NCBI GenBank assembly: GCA_025656675.1
Contig: JAHXHN010000003.1
Coordinates: forward strand, 310,001 to 374,000
Direction of reading: 5' to 3'
Source: Candidatus Thiodiazotropha sp. (ex Codakia rugifera)
GTDB taxonomy: Bacteria > Pseudomonadota > Gammaproteobacteria > Chromatiales > Chromatiaceae
Length of the DNA: 64,000 nt
Under the pieces are notes generated by a model. It did not search any database. It saw only the letters and a list, made by a program, of their open reading frames with translations, and was not told the DNA's origin. Shown piece by piece: positions 1 to 8,260 of the stretch (its first letter is position 1; each line of letters begins with the position of its first letter). Position numbers and translations under genes: made by a program.

Positions 1-383
1 TTTCGCTTTTTGTTGTCTGCCTTATGTATAACAGCCTGGGTTGCAACAAATCCATCATCTTTTTCGATAACCAGAAAATCTATGTCAAGCATTTTGCCTT
101 TTGAATTCCTGAAATCAGCGCAGCTCACGTAGTAATTACCTTTTTTTACAATTCCATCATGCAGCCTCACTAAATCCAAGTCATGAAGCTCACCTTTTAT
201 AGGATCAAAGTGGCTGTAGACATTATTGATCGTATTGCGTTCAATCATCTCACTCATAGCAGACTGTATTTTGCTGCGTGTCTCGCCTGTGATTGAGGCA
301 TCATCAGCAGCAAAGGCTGCTCCACAGATGGGCAGTGCAGCGATTAATAAGCCTGAAACCAGATATTTTACTCGTATAGTCAT
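1..383 (-). CDS. exported protein of unknown function, 3' end cut off by the window
   Basis: An open frame on the minus strand begins at an ATG (381-383) and runs off the left edge, giving 127 visible residues. A GAGGAT-type ribosome binding site lies about 8 bases before the ATG. The N-terminus is a clear Sec signal peptide (MTIRVKYLVSG, then a hydrophobic run, with likely cleavage after AAFA near residue 23). The mature part is hydrophilic, with the stretch YYVSCADFRNSKGK holding the one mature cysteine seen and a following beta-rich segment. I do not recognise the family. It is transcribed away from the SYLF gene, so the space between them is a divergent promoter region. The reading frame and signal peptide are seen directly; periplasmic location is inferred. 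Confidence 0.75.
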   Translation of the reverse strand, partial: MTIRVKYLVSGLLIAALPICGAAFAADDASITGETRSKIQSAMSEMIERNTINNVYSHFDPIKGELHDLDLVRLHDGIVKKGNYYVSCADFRNSKGKMLDIDFLVIEKDDGFVATQAVIHKADNKKR

Positions 384-827
384 TCTTCAATCCTCAGCAA
401 AATGTTAAAACATGGATAATTGACCGAACTTTATTAATCCGACATTGATATATTCCTGTATGTGTCAATTTGATCGTAATGATCATTATTTATTGCCGTG
501 TAAATGTTAAGCTCGGTGTGTTTATTACGGTTGGGATTTCATCTTGGTTTCATAAATAGCGCTGCCCTGATAAGGGTTTTTATCTACTGAGAAAATAATA
601 GATATCATGGTATATCTTTATGGGAGAGAAAGTGTTTTGTCACAAAATGACACTAAAATCATAAGCGATTGATTTAGGCGGACATTGTCTATCCTGCAAC
701 CCCAACATATCAATCCATACCCGATTGAACAGGGATATTATTTACTTCTTACTGTCTACAATTGATATTAATAATATGTAACGTATGAATAATCGGGTAT
801 CTAACATTAATGAAAGGAAAACCTTCA
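384..827. other. divergent intergenic region with a small palindrome
   Basis: This AT-rich 444-bp gap separates two divergent exported-protein genes. At 471-485 it holds an inverted repeat TGATC-GTAAT-GATCA, of the size of a regulator half-site pair. No coding frame with a plausible start was found. Promoters for both genes must lie here, but no single -35/-10 pair stands out. Confidence 0.35.
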
Positions 828-1394
828 ATGAAGACTAAATTATCCATCTTTCTACTTTCTCTTTTATTGCTACTCCCGATAGATAATGTGTTGGCAGATG
901 AATACCAGGAGACACTGGAAGTCTTTAAAGCTGCAAGTGAAAGCGGCAAATTCTTTGAAGACAATTACGGTTATGCGGTTTTTCCGACTATTGGCAAAGC
1001 GGGAATAGGTATCGGGGGTGCTTTCGGCAAAGGACGTGTCTATACAAAGGGCGCCCATATTGGCGACACAAAAGTCACCCAAGTGACAATTGGATTACAA
1101 TTGGGCGGACAAGCCTACAGCCAGATAATATTTTTCAAGGATAAGCGTGCCTTGGATGAGTTCACAGGCGGTAACTTTGAATTTGGTGCTCAGGCTACTG
1201 CGGTAGCAATCACCGCTGGCGCATCAGCAGCTGCTACAACTACCGGTAGTTCTGTCGGCGCTAGTGGGGGTCAACATGATGCCATTACGTCCGGAAAGTA
1301 TCATAAGGGCATGGCTACCTTCACTGTAGCCAAAGGTGGATTAATGTATGAAGCAAGTATCGGCGGTCAGAAATTCAGCTACACAGCAAAATAG
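828..1394 (+). CDS. exported SYLF (Ysc84-like) lipid-binding domain protein
   Basis: The protein has 188 residues. The ATG at 828 is preferred over the in-frame ATG at 810 because GAAAGGA lies 7-8 bases before it and the protein then opens directly with a signal peptide (MKTKLSIFLLS..., cleavage after VLA near residue 23). The mature part shows the SYLF pattern: YGYAVFPTIGKAGIGIGGAFGKG, then the repeated glycine- and serine-rich beta segments, and a terminal FTVAKGGLMYEASIGGQKF. SYLF domains bind phosphoinositides or membranes in eukaryotes; the role of the bacterial exported forms is poorly defined. A factor-independent terminator follows, so it is probably monocistronic. Family assignment is firm; function is open. 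Confidence 0.88.
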   Translation: MKTKLSIFLLSLLLLLPIDNVLADEYQETLEVFKAASESGKFFEDNYGYAVFPTIGKAGIGIGGAFGKGRVYTKGAHIGDTKVTQVTIGLQLGGQAYSQIIFFKDKRALDEFTGGNFEFGAQATAVAITAGASAAATTTGSSVGASGGQHDAITSGKYHKGMATFTVAKGGLMYEASIGGQKFSYTAK

Positions 1395-1448
1395 ATAGAC
1401 AGGTACAATAACAAGTCGTGTAATATTTATGCCAGCCAAGCAATAGAC

Positions 1449-1478
1449 AACCCGGACTTCTTTCCGGGTTTCTACTTT
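1449..1478 (+). terminator. rho-independent terminator after the SYLF gene
   Basis: AACCCGG (1449-1455) pairs with CCGGGTT (1464-1470) around an 8-base loop, and the stem is followed by TCTACTTT. It lies 54 bp past the SYLF stop codon, where a terminator is expected. Confidence 0.75.
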
Positions 1479-1587
1479 GAGTCTCATCTCCGGTCCCCCA
1501 CACTGTCTCATCTGAAGCAGATGTTGAATATGTCTGCTCTCTTAGACCCCCTCCCCTATCTACAATGAAATTGTGTGAAATAAAATG

Positions 1588-1617
1588 GGAACCTAATAAC
1601 GCCAGGATGCCTCTTTA
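1588..1617 (+). promoter_or_regulatory. possible ECF-sigma-type promoter (GGAACC)
   Basis: GGAACC at 1588-1593 matches the GGAAC core of the -35 element used by RpoE-like ECF sigma factors. The best -10-like sequence is TCTTTA at 1612-1617, 18 bp away. If it is used, transcription would start at about the ATG at 1623, giving an almost leaderless message. Self-activation of ECF genes is common, so the position is suggestive, but the -10 element is poor. Confidence 0.3.
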
Positions 1618-1622
1618 GGGTT

Positions 1623-2315
1623 ATGAAATGTAACAAATCTACTATAAGGGAAGATCTTCAGCTGTTTGAGACACTTAGCGATAATGAAGTGATTACTCGG
1701 ATTATTGCCGGTGATCATCCCTTGTATGAACTGATAATGAGGCGCTATAACCGCCGATTATTTCGATTAGCATATGGCATATTGGGCGATGATTCTTTAG
1801 CCCAAGATGTGGTCCAAGAAACCTATGTCAGTGCTTTCCAACATCTAAATCAGTTTCGTGGGCCCGATGGATTTAGTGCCTGGCTTACGCGTATCGCTTC
1901 CAGAATCGCATTCCGCATAGCCCGTAAAGAGTCAGGACTGCACACTGTCAGTTTACCGATTGACAGCGTGGATTTAATGGGCAATGAGAGCACAGAGCCT
2001 GAACAGATCTCTATCAATGATGAAATGGTGAGGATGCTTGAAGAAGCTGTAGATAGCCTGCCACGTGATTATCGTACCGTTTTAATGCTGCGTGAATTCG
2101 AGGGCTTGAGTACCGATGAAACAGCCAAGGCACTTGATCTGAATCCAACCACAGTTAAAACAAGACTACATCGAGCTAAAGGTATTTTACGCACTAGATA
2201 TAAACATCGATTGGATGAGATTCGACCACTTGCCTATCCATTTGCAGGTACACGATGTGATGCAATCGTTTATCGGGTGTTCTTGATTCTTAAACAATCG
2301 ATCAACCTGCCATGA
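1623..2315 (+). CDS. ECF-family RNA polymerase sigma factor
   Basis: The protein has 230 residues. Sigma-70 region 2 spans about residues 35-100 (core LFRLAYGILGDDSLAQDVVQ, with the DVVQETYV motif used in core polymerase binding). Region 4 spans about 135-190 (LPRDYRTVLMLREFEGLSTD, then the helix-turn-helix NPTTVKTRLHRAK). Region 3 is missing, as in all ECF factors. The C-terminal tail includes FAGTRCDAIV (207-216), an extension recalled from one ECF subgroup. No anti-sigma factor gene is adjacent; a dihaem cytochrome gene follows after 14 bp. AGGG precedes the ATG. It probably controls an envelope or redox regulon that includes its neighbour, which is inference. Confidence 0.9.
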   Translation: MKCNKSTIREDLQLFETLSDNEVITRIIAGDHPLYELIMRRYNRRLFRLAYGILGDDSLAQDVVQETYVSAFQHLNQFRGPDGFSAWLTRIASRIAFRIARKESGLHTVSLPIDSVDLMGNESTEPEQISINDEMVRMLEEAVDSLPRDYRTVLMLREFEGLSTDETAKALDLNPTTVKTRLHRAKGILRTRYKHRLDEIRPLAYPFAGTRCDAIVYRVFLILKQSINLP

Positions 2316-2329
2316 TAGGAGAATAGGAT

Positions 2330-3652
2330 ATGGGTTTTCAGAATCTATTGATTGTTTTACAGGCCATTGCTTTAGCTTCATTAGTTACAATGCCGTCCCC
2401 GGGCTATGCATCTGACAAACATTTCCATGACACCAGGCTGTTATTCGATGTGTTTAAATCGGTATCTAAAGGACGTCATGTTTTTAGACATGACACCTTC
2501 GGTGATGAATCATTCTGGACAGAGAGACTGAGGCTGCATGAGGCAATTTCAGGCGAATCCCTGGGTGGTGTCGGACCTGGTGTCGACCCATCAACTGCAC
2601 TTGCAGTCGGCTTGAAGGTAGATGTTAAGGCCCTGCCCAAAAAACTACTGCGTGGATTACAGAGCGGTGAGGTTGATCTAACTGATCCCGCTACAACGAT
2701 TGCCTTACTTAAGCTCGATGCGGTGGTCGGTATAAAGGGTAAGGTGAGTGAATCCGGTCAGTTAGTGTCAGTGGGCATTACCTGTGCGCTTTGCCATAGT
2801 ACGGTCAATGACTCATTTGCCAGCGGTATCGGTCATCGCCTGGACGGCTGGGCTAATCGGGACCTTGACCCCGGAGTAATCATTTCTCTTGCACCCGACC
2901 TCTCGCCGTTTACTGAATTATTGAATGTCGATGAACAGACGGTTAGAACTGTTCTCATGAGTTGGGGACCAGGTAAATTCGATGCTTCCCTGCTGCTGGA
3001 TGGGAAGGCCTTTCGACCGGACGGTAGCTCAGGTGCAGTACTGATTCCACCCGCATTTGGATTAGCTGGCGTCAATCTGCATACATGGACCGGTTGGGGA
3101 TCTGTCACTCACTGGAACGCCTTTGTGGCGACACTGGAGATGGGGGGTCAGGGGACCCTTTATGATCCCCGCCTCAATGACTTTGATAAATTTCCTGTCG
3201 CTGCTGCCAATGGATTTGGTGATGTCAGACCTGAGCGCGACCTTGTCACGCCGAAACTAGGCGTATTGCAGCAATATCAACTTGCACTGAAGGCACCCAA
3301 ACCACCGCGCAGCAGTTATGATGCGAGTGCTGCCAAACGAGGGAAGCTGGTATTTGAAGATCAGGCAGACTGTGCACGCTGCCACATACCACCGCTATAT
3401 ACTGAACCAGGCTGGAATCTACATACACCGGAGGAGATCGGCATTGATGATTTCCAGGCTCGCCGGGGCCCTGAGGATAGATACAGAACAGCACCGCTTA
3501 AAGGATTATGGACTCACAGCAAGGGTGGCTACTACCATGACGGCCGGTTCCCTACCCTGATGGATGTTGTTGAGCACTATGATATCAACTTTGGCTTATC
3601 ACTAAGCCCCAATGCCAAATCAGATCTAGTCGAATACCTTAAGTCGCTATAA
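2330..3652 (+). CDS. exported dihaem c-type cytochrome, MauG/CcpA-like C-terminal part
   Basis: The protein has 440 residues, a signal peptide (cleavage near GYAS, residue 28) and two haem c sites: CALCH at residues 152-156 and CARCH near 347-351. The C-terminal part shows the cytochrome c peroxidase/MauG-family signature KGLWTHSKGGYYHDGRFPTL followed by DVVEHYD. The region between the haems (SWGPGKFDASLLLDG, HTWTGWGSVTHWNAF) is not part of classical CcpA. Taken as a periplasmic redox enzyme or electron carrier; the substrate cannot be read. AGGAGAATAGG precedes the ATG. Co-transcription with the upstream ECF sigma gene is very likely given the 14-bp gap. Confidence 0.82.
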   Translation: MGFQNLLIVLQAIALASLVTMPSPGYASDKHFHDTRLLFDVFKSVSKGRHVFRHDTFGDESFWTERLRLHEAISGESLGGVGPGVDPSTALAVGLKVDVKALPKKLLRGLQSGEVDLTDPATTIALLKLDAVVGIKGKVSESGQLVSVGITCALCHSTVNDSFASGIGHRLDGWANRDLDPGVIISLAPDLSPFTELLNVDEQTVRTVLMSWGPGKFDASLLLDGKAFRPDGSSGAVLIPPAFGLAGVNLHTWTGWGSVTHWNAFVATLEMGGQGTLYDPRLNDFDKFPVAAANGFGDVRPERDLVTPKLGVLQQYQLALKAPKPPRSSYDASAAKRGKLVFEDQADCARCHIPPLYTEPGWNLHTPEEIGIDDFQARRGPEDRYRTAPLKGLWTHSKGGYYHDGRFPTLMDVVEHYDINFGLSLSPNAKSDLVEYLKSL

Positions 3653-3705
3653 TCAACTGTGTAGCGAATGTGGATTAAGCAGAAAGTGGAGACGGGTGTA
3701 TGACT

Positions 3706-3725
3706 TAGGCCACTTTAGTGGCCTA
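3706..3725 (+). terminator. strong hairpin after the dihaem cytochrome gene
   Basis: TAGGCCAC (3706-3713) pairs perfectly with GTGGCCTA (3718-3725) over a TTTA loop. No U-tract follows at once, so it may act with Rho or as an mRNA stabiliser. Confidence 0.5.
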
Positions 3726-4108
3726 GCCTGTCTCTGCCGTTCAATTCTTTTGCCATGACCTGCCCAATAACAGATCCCAGTGTTAATAGCTGCTTGATTC
3801 ACGCTGAGGGAGACTTCTGGTTGACCCTGGGAGGTATTTCGACTTAAATCCTGCTATTTTTCGATTCGTTTCGAAAAGGTGACAATGATTCCGAGTTGCG
3901 GCAGCCGGATGATATGACTGGTTGTATATCCTGATTTGAAGTCATTTGATCTTGAAATGGCTGTTCTGAAAAACACCGGTGACGGGATGTATGAGATATA
4001 ATCCAACTCACTGGGCTATATATAATTACGAAAGTACCGGAAAACAGAATAGAACGTCTGCTAAGAAAAGTAACTCTCTATAAATTCAAAAGGTTAATCA
4101 GGAATTCA
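3726..4108. other. intergenic stretch without a recognised gene
   Basis: About 380 bp with no credible coding frame. TTTTCGA-TTCG-TTTCGAAAA forms a small hairpin around 3858-3877. The last 100 bp are AT-rich and probably carry the promoter of the SGNH hydrolase gene. Confidence 0.3.
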
Positions 4109-4831
4109 ATGAAGCATTTCTTACTCATTTGTTCACTATTTTTTATATTTTCAACGACAACATATGCACGTAACATAATAACGACAAAAGGAAATATGCC
4201 ATCAGGTACGCCTCATGTTGTCTTGATTGGAGCATCATATCTAAAAGGCTGGACCCTTGATAAAATCGATTGTTTACCTGTTGTAAATAAGGGTGTAAGT
4301 GGAGAAACATCGACCCAAGTCCTTGAGCGTTTTGAAGTAGATGCACTTACCACCCAACCAAAAGCAGTCATTATCTGGGGTCATATTAATGATTTTTCAA
4401 ATGCGCCAAAGGAAAAAGAGCAGCAAACACGAAAAACAGCTATTGAGAACTTGAAAAATATGATTGATGGCGCTAAACAGCAAGGCGTTATTCCTATTGT
4501 CGCAACTGAGATCACGCTAGGTGTCCCGCCAGGTATCAAGTCCCAGATCATGCATTTCCTTGGAAAAATAAGGGGCAAACGCAGTCATCAGCAGTACATT
4601 AGTTCTAATGTGTTAGCCGTCAATGAATGGGTTAGAAGTTATGCGAAAGATCAGGGAATCAGCGTTATTGAAATTGAAAAATTGATGACGAACGAAGAGG
4701 GAAATCGAAAAGCGGGCTATTTCAAAGAAGATTTATCCCATATAACCGAGCAAGCTTATCGGGATTTACAGGCTTATGCATTACCCTTATTGCACGATGA
4801 ACTCATCAATAAACATGGACTATGTAATTGA
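4109..4831 (+). CDS. exported SGNH/GDSL-family hydrolase
   Basis: The protein has 240 residues and an N-terminal signal peptide (cleavage near TYA, residue 20). SGNH blocks appear in order: block I VVLIGASYLKGW with the candidate nucleophile serine in GAS, block II NKGVSGETS with the oxyanion glycine, block III IIWGHINDF with the oxyanion asparagine, and block V DLSHIT with the catalytic Asp-His pair. These folds deacylate or deacetylate lipids, carbohydrates or peptidoglycan; the substrate cannot be told from sequence. It stands alone between intergenic regions. Lower GC and many AAA/AAT codons compared with neighbours hint at a separate origin, but that is weak evidence. Confidence 0.85.
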   Translation: MKHFLLICSLFFIFSTTTYARNIITTKGNMPSGTPHVVLIGASYLKGWTLDKIDCLPVVNKGVSGETSTQVLERFEVDALTTQPKAVIIWGHINDFSNAPKEKEQQTRKTAIENLKNMIDGAKQQGVIPIVATEITLGVPPGIKSQIMHFLGKIRGKRSHQQYISSNVLAVNEWVRSYAKDQGISVIEIEKLMTNEEGNRKAGYFKEDLSHITEQAYRDLQAYALPLLHDELINKHGLCN

Positions 4832-4897
4832 ATGGCAAAACACTAACTGAGGCTAGTGCGGTGTCTCATATTGTTTGACGATTATAGCGTGACACTA

Positions 4898-4911
4898 AGC
4901 GGCTAGCCGCT
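4898..4911. repeat. perfect 14-bp palindrome AGCGGCTAGCCGCT
   Basis: The palindrome lies between the convergent SGNH hydrolase and LRR genes. GTGTC at 4861-4865 and GACAC at 4891-4895 form a wider inverted pair just upstream. It probably acts as a bidirectional terminator or a binding site. Confidence 0.4.
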
Positions 4912-4966
4912 AGGCGCGTTCCGCAGGGAATGGAAGTGTACTCATTTTTTTTACTATTGACGCTGT

Positions 4967-5695
4967 TCAGAACTCAATATCACCCCCTACTCTGACAGTT
5001 GACGGTACCCGTTTTATCTGGGTACCAGCAAGATAGAGGTCCCCACCCACATAAAGATCCTTGGGGAGTTTTTTTACATCTGCCGCCCGAAGATCAAGCC
5101 AATCACCGACGGATAGACCTTTTGGGAGACGCTTGATGGATGTACCTACAAGATTCAACCAACTACCAACTTTCAAATCTTTCGGTAGGTTTTTAATAGG
5201 TGTTGCGGAGAGATCAAGTCCCCCACCTACTGAAAATCGATTGGGTAGTTCAGTCAATTCTGAGTTGCTGAGATAGAGGTTTCCACCGACCTTGATATTA
5301 TCTGGCAGTGAATCGATCAGCGTCCCAGAGAGTTCCAAATCACCTGGCACAACCAGACCTTTTGGCAACTGGACTATTCGGGTTGCCCGGAGATCAAGAC
5401 CCCCTCCGACAACGATACCTTTAGGCAGCTTACGTATGCGTGAGCTAAACAGGCTGAGATTTCCATCGACACGTAGCTTGTTGGGTAGTGCTTCGATCAA
5501 TGTCTCTGACAGGTCAAGATTTCCAGACACCCGCAGGCGTTTTGGAAGTATTGAAATATCAGTGCCAGAAAGATCGAGGTTACCATCAACAAACAGAGTT
5601 TTAGGTAGTTTTATCTCTTTAGATTTCCTCAGGTCCAGGTTGCCTTCGAATATCCTTCCGATCTGTATATCATTCACCGGCTTACTCACATCCAA
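4967..5695 (-). CDS. leucine-rich repeat protein of 20-residue units
   Basis: The 242 residues consist almost entirely of about ten consecutive 20-residue repeats of the form LPKxLxVxGxLDLSGTxIxx, with a worn last unit. No signal peptide, membrane helix or enzymatic domain is visible, so a cytoplasmic binding solenoid is inferred. The 60-bp period is seen in the DNA, but the units have diverged in sequence, which argues against recent array expansion. The start is uncertain: the first usable codon is TTG at 5695 with no good Shine-Dalgarno sequence, and an in-frame TAA lies nine codons upstream. Similar short-period LRR proteins occur in phages and host-associated bacteria. The partner is unknown. 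Confidence 0.75.
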   Translation of the reverse strand: MDVSKPVNDIQIGRIFEGNLDLRKSKEIKLPKTLFVDGNLDLSGTDISILPKRLRVSGNLDLSETLIEALPNKLRVDGNLSLFSSRIRKLPKGIVVGGGLDLRATRIVQLPKGLVVPGDLELSGTLIDSLPDNIKVGGNLYLSNSELTELPNRFSVGGGLDLSATPIKNLPKDLKVGSWLNLVGTSIKRLPKGLSVGDWLDLRAADVKKLPKDLYVGGDLYLAGTQIKRVPSTVRVGGDIEF

Positions 5696-6204
5696 ATGGT
5701 TTTCTGCTTTACGGATTTATTACCTAGGGATTCTCTAATGAATTGTACTAGCATCGATTCGTTCACAACTAGCCTGCTTAAACCATTTTGCTATCAACAG
5801 GTTAGGTTAATTGTAGGTCTCACTATGCTGGAAATGACAATCATTCAGAAGTCCTCTAATATCCATTGCATAGACAATACTATTGTTTCTTCGTGTAAAA
5901 CAGTATCTTAAACATGTATTGACCTGAATCAGCAAGTTCAATGTGAGCAATTTACCCCAATGTACACACTGTAATGTCAGTTGCTTTGCAATCTGGCACA
6001 CTCTGCTAGCATTGATATATCCAAGCATAGTATTCCTTTGGATAGCTTAGGGTAATTATTTTCAGATAGTGCGGGTATCACTAAAAACATCTATTGGATT
6101 TCTAGCCGCCATAAGTAAAAAACATGCATTGTAATGGACCCAACGGATTTCGCTAAATCTATCTTTTTTCTATCGTATTTTACAACCTGCTTTAGATTAA
6201 TGGG
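5696..6204. other. AT-rich intergenic stretch, no gene seen
   Basis: About 510 bp between divergent genes. A 73-codon minus-strand frame at 5807-6028 has no ribosome binding site and protein-unlike composition, and was not accepted. Nothing else is recognised. Confidence 0.4.
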
Positions 6205-6234
6205 TTCAGAAAATGGGTATTAAAGGTCTATAAT
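6205..6234 (+). promoter_or_regulatory. sigma-70 promoter for the 6260 operon
   Basis: TTCAGA (6205-6210) and a perfect TATAAT (6229-6234) are 18 bp apart. Transcription would start near 6241, leaving about 19 bases before the TTG at 6260, which supports that TTG as the start. Confidence 0.6.
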
Positions 6235-6259
6235 TTACCCTCTATATAGGGAGAGGAGA

Positions 6260-6955
6260 TTGAAAATTACTATTTTTCTGGTCGTTGTCGCAGCTATTCT
6301 TATTGGTGCCTGGTACTTTGAAAACCAACGAAGGGAGGGACTGGATAAAGTTGCTAATAGCATTGGTTTTATCCTCGAACCAGGTCAACAACAATTAGGC
6401 GAATCTCTGGATTCCGTAAATTTCTATCTTTTCAGTCAGGGTCAACCGCTGGTACAGAACCTGATGCGTGGAGATCACAATGGTGATCACATTGAGGTAT
6501 TTAACTACGCTTATACAGCCTCTGAAGGGTTTGAAGGCTCACGTGAACTACCAAATTTAAGTGATGAGGGCAGAATCACTACCTATATGCAAACCGTTGC
6601 CTGTTTTCTGGATATTAAGCCCATGCCGCATTTCGACTTGAGCCCGAATGATGGTTCCAAACGGACCCTGAACAGTGAATTCAGATCAGTCGGTTTTGAT
6701 GATGCTCATGGATTCACTCAACACTATCGTTTAGCCGCACGTGAAGAAGCGTCGGTTCGGTTGCTTTTCAATGACCGACTGTTGGCTCACTTCGCGCAGA
6801 ATCCGGGGTGGGTGGTTGAGAGTCGTGGCAGACAAGTCATATTTTATCACAAGGACGAACGACTAAAACCGGAACACATTGCTGAATTTATTGAACAAGC
6901 ACAGGATCATATTGAAAGATTCCGTTTATCACTAAACAAGAGAGAAGCGTACTGA
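6260..6955 (+). CDS. membrane-anchored protein of unknown function
   Basis: The protein has 231 residues with one N-terminal membrane helix (about residues 3-19, ITIFLVVVAAILIGAWYF) followed by a hydrophilic domain, so it is probably anchored with its bulk in the periplasm. The start is a TTG behind GGGAGAGGAGA, with a TATAAT promoter just upstream. I do not recognise the family. The stop codon overlaps the apparent CTG start of the next gene (CTGA, 6952-6955), which implies translational coupling to the NTP-transporter-like gene. Confidence 0.7.
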   Translation: MKITIFLVVVAAILIGAWYFENQRREGLDKVANSIGFILEPGQQQLGESLDSVNFYLFSQGQPLVQNLMRGDHNGDHIEVFNYAYTASEGFEGSRELPNLSDEGRITTYMQTVACFLDIKPMPHFDLSPNDGSKRTLNSEFRSVGFDDAHGFTQHYRLAAREEASVRLLFNDRLLAHFAQNPGWVVESRGRQVIFYHKDERLKPEHIAEFIEQAQDHIERFRLSLNKREAY

Positions 6956-8259
6956 CAGCTGCTTCTGAAATACAGCTTGTAATACAACGCCTGGTCAATA
7001 TCCGACAAGGTGAGGGGCGAGCAATTGTCTGGTCCTTTATCTATTTTTTTTCACTACTCAGCAGTTACTACATACTTCGTCCCATTCGAGATGAAATGGG
7101 TATCACTGCAGGGATTGAAAATCTGCATTGGCTGTTTACCGGCACGTTTATCGCCATGTTGATGGTTGTCCCTTTATTCGGATACCTTACGTCACGTTTA
7201 CAGCGCAAGCAGTTTCTTCCCTATGTCTACTATTTCTTTATTTTCAATATTCTGCTTTTCTATCTGTTTTTTAAGTCTGAATATTCGATAACCATTACTG
7301 CCCGAGCTTTTTTTATCTGGATTAGCGTATTCAATCTCTTTGTTGTTTCAGTATTCTGGAGCTTCATGACAGACCTGTATAGCAATGAACAGGCCAAACG
7401 CCTGTTTGGTTTCATCGCAGCGGGTGGGACAATAGGTGCAATTGCCGGTCCTCTTTTGACAACCATTCTGGTTCAGCAGCTTGGAACAAGCCCTATGCTG
7501 TTGATATCTGCCGGGCTGCTTGGATTGTCAGTTGTCTGCATTCGACAATTGTCAACCTGGCAGTATGCACAGCATGATCAGGAAGCTAAAACGTATCAGC
7601 ATGAAAAACCACTGGGCGGAGGACTACTTGATGGTATTCGCCTGGTAGCCTGCTCTCCCTATCTGTTAGGGATATCCCTGTTAATGCTGTTATTTACCCT
7701 GCTCTCTACATTTCTCTATTTCCAACAAGCACAGATTGTTAAAGAGGCATTTACTGATTCTGAAACACGTACCGCTGTCTTTGCCGCCATAGATTTTACA
7801 GTCAATACCCTGACCTTAATTATCCAGACACTCATTACCGCACGTCTGGTAAAAGGGTTAGGCCTTGGCTTTACCCTAGCACTTATACCCTTGTGGCTCT
7901 GTCTGGGTTTCCTCTTACTGGGACTCTTTCCCATACTACCCGTCTTGGTTACCGTTCAGGTAATGCGGCGTGCTGGAAATTACGCCATTATGCGTCCTGC
8001 ACGAGAGATGCTATATGTAGTGCTTAGTAGGGAAGAAAAATACAAGGCGAAGAACTTCATCGATACGGTGGTCTATCGTGGCGGTGATGCAGTGAGTTCC
8101 TGGATCTATGCGGGTCTTAAAGGAATCGGTTTTAGTCTGTCAACAATTGCCTGGATCGCTGTACCCATATCCCTGATATGGGCCTGGATTGCTTACAGTC
8201 TTGGTAAAAAACAGGAAGCCATAGAATGCCAGCTAACAGCTCAAAATAAAGGAGAATGA
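6952..8259 (+). CDS. NTP/NTP exchange (Npt/ADP-ATP translocase-like) transporter, non-standard start
   Basis: The frame is open from 6916, and coding similarity begins well before the first ATG (7096). The codons upstream of it read AIVWSFIYFFSLLSSYYILR and then PIRDEMG, which is the first membrane helix and conserved motif of the Npt/ATP-ADP-translocase-like family. No ATG, GTG or TTG occurs in that stretch. The best candidate is CTG at 6952, overlapping the preceding stop as CTGA after a purine-rich AAGAGAGAAG, giving 435 residues. About eleven membrane helices follow, with the family motif FGFIAAGGTIGAIAGP. Substrate (nucleotide or other) is inferred from family only. The Tat-exported reductase follows after 1 bp. 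Confidence 0.75.
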   Translation: MTAASEIQLVIQRLVNIRQGEGRAIVWSFIYFFSLLSSYYILRPIRDEMGITAGIENLHWLFTGTFIAMLMVVPLFGYLTSRLQRKQFLPYVYYFFIFNILLFYLFFKSEYSITITARAFFIWISVFNLFVVSVFWSFMTDLYSNEQAKRLFGFIAAGGTIGAIAGPLLTTILVQQLGTSPMLLISAGLLGLSVVCIRQLSTWQYAQHDQEAKTYQHEKPLGGGLLDGIRLVACSPYLLGISLLMLLFTLLSTFLYFQQAQIVKEAFTDSETRTAVFAAIDFTVNTLTLIIQTLITARLVKGLGLGFTLALIPLWLCLGFLLLGLFPILPVLVTVQVMRRAGNYAIMRPAREMLYVVLSREEKYKAKNFIDTVVYRGGDAVSSWIYAGLKGIGFSLSTIAWIAVPISLIWAWIAYSLGKKQEAIECQLTAQNKGE

Positions 8260-8260
8260 T

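Noticed and set aside
4967-5695. 60-bp periodic DNA considered as a CRISPR or satellite array
   Set aside because: The units are adjacent, diverged, and explained by protein repeats; there are no spacers.
5292-5738. 148-codon open frame antisense to the LRR gene
   Set aside because: It is a mirror of the 60-bp repeats; Ser/Arg/Pro-rich composition, no ribosome site, and the minus strand gives a clear protein family.
5807-6028. 73-codon minus-strand frame in the intergenic region
   Set aside because: No Shine-Dalgarno sequence, Cys/Leu-rich chance composition, AT-rich non-coding surroundings.
7096-7098. ATG at 7096 as transporter start
   Set aside because: It would delete the first conserved helix and the PIRDEMG motif, which are clearly coded upstream in the same frame.
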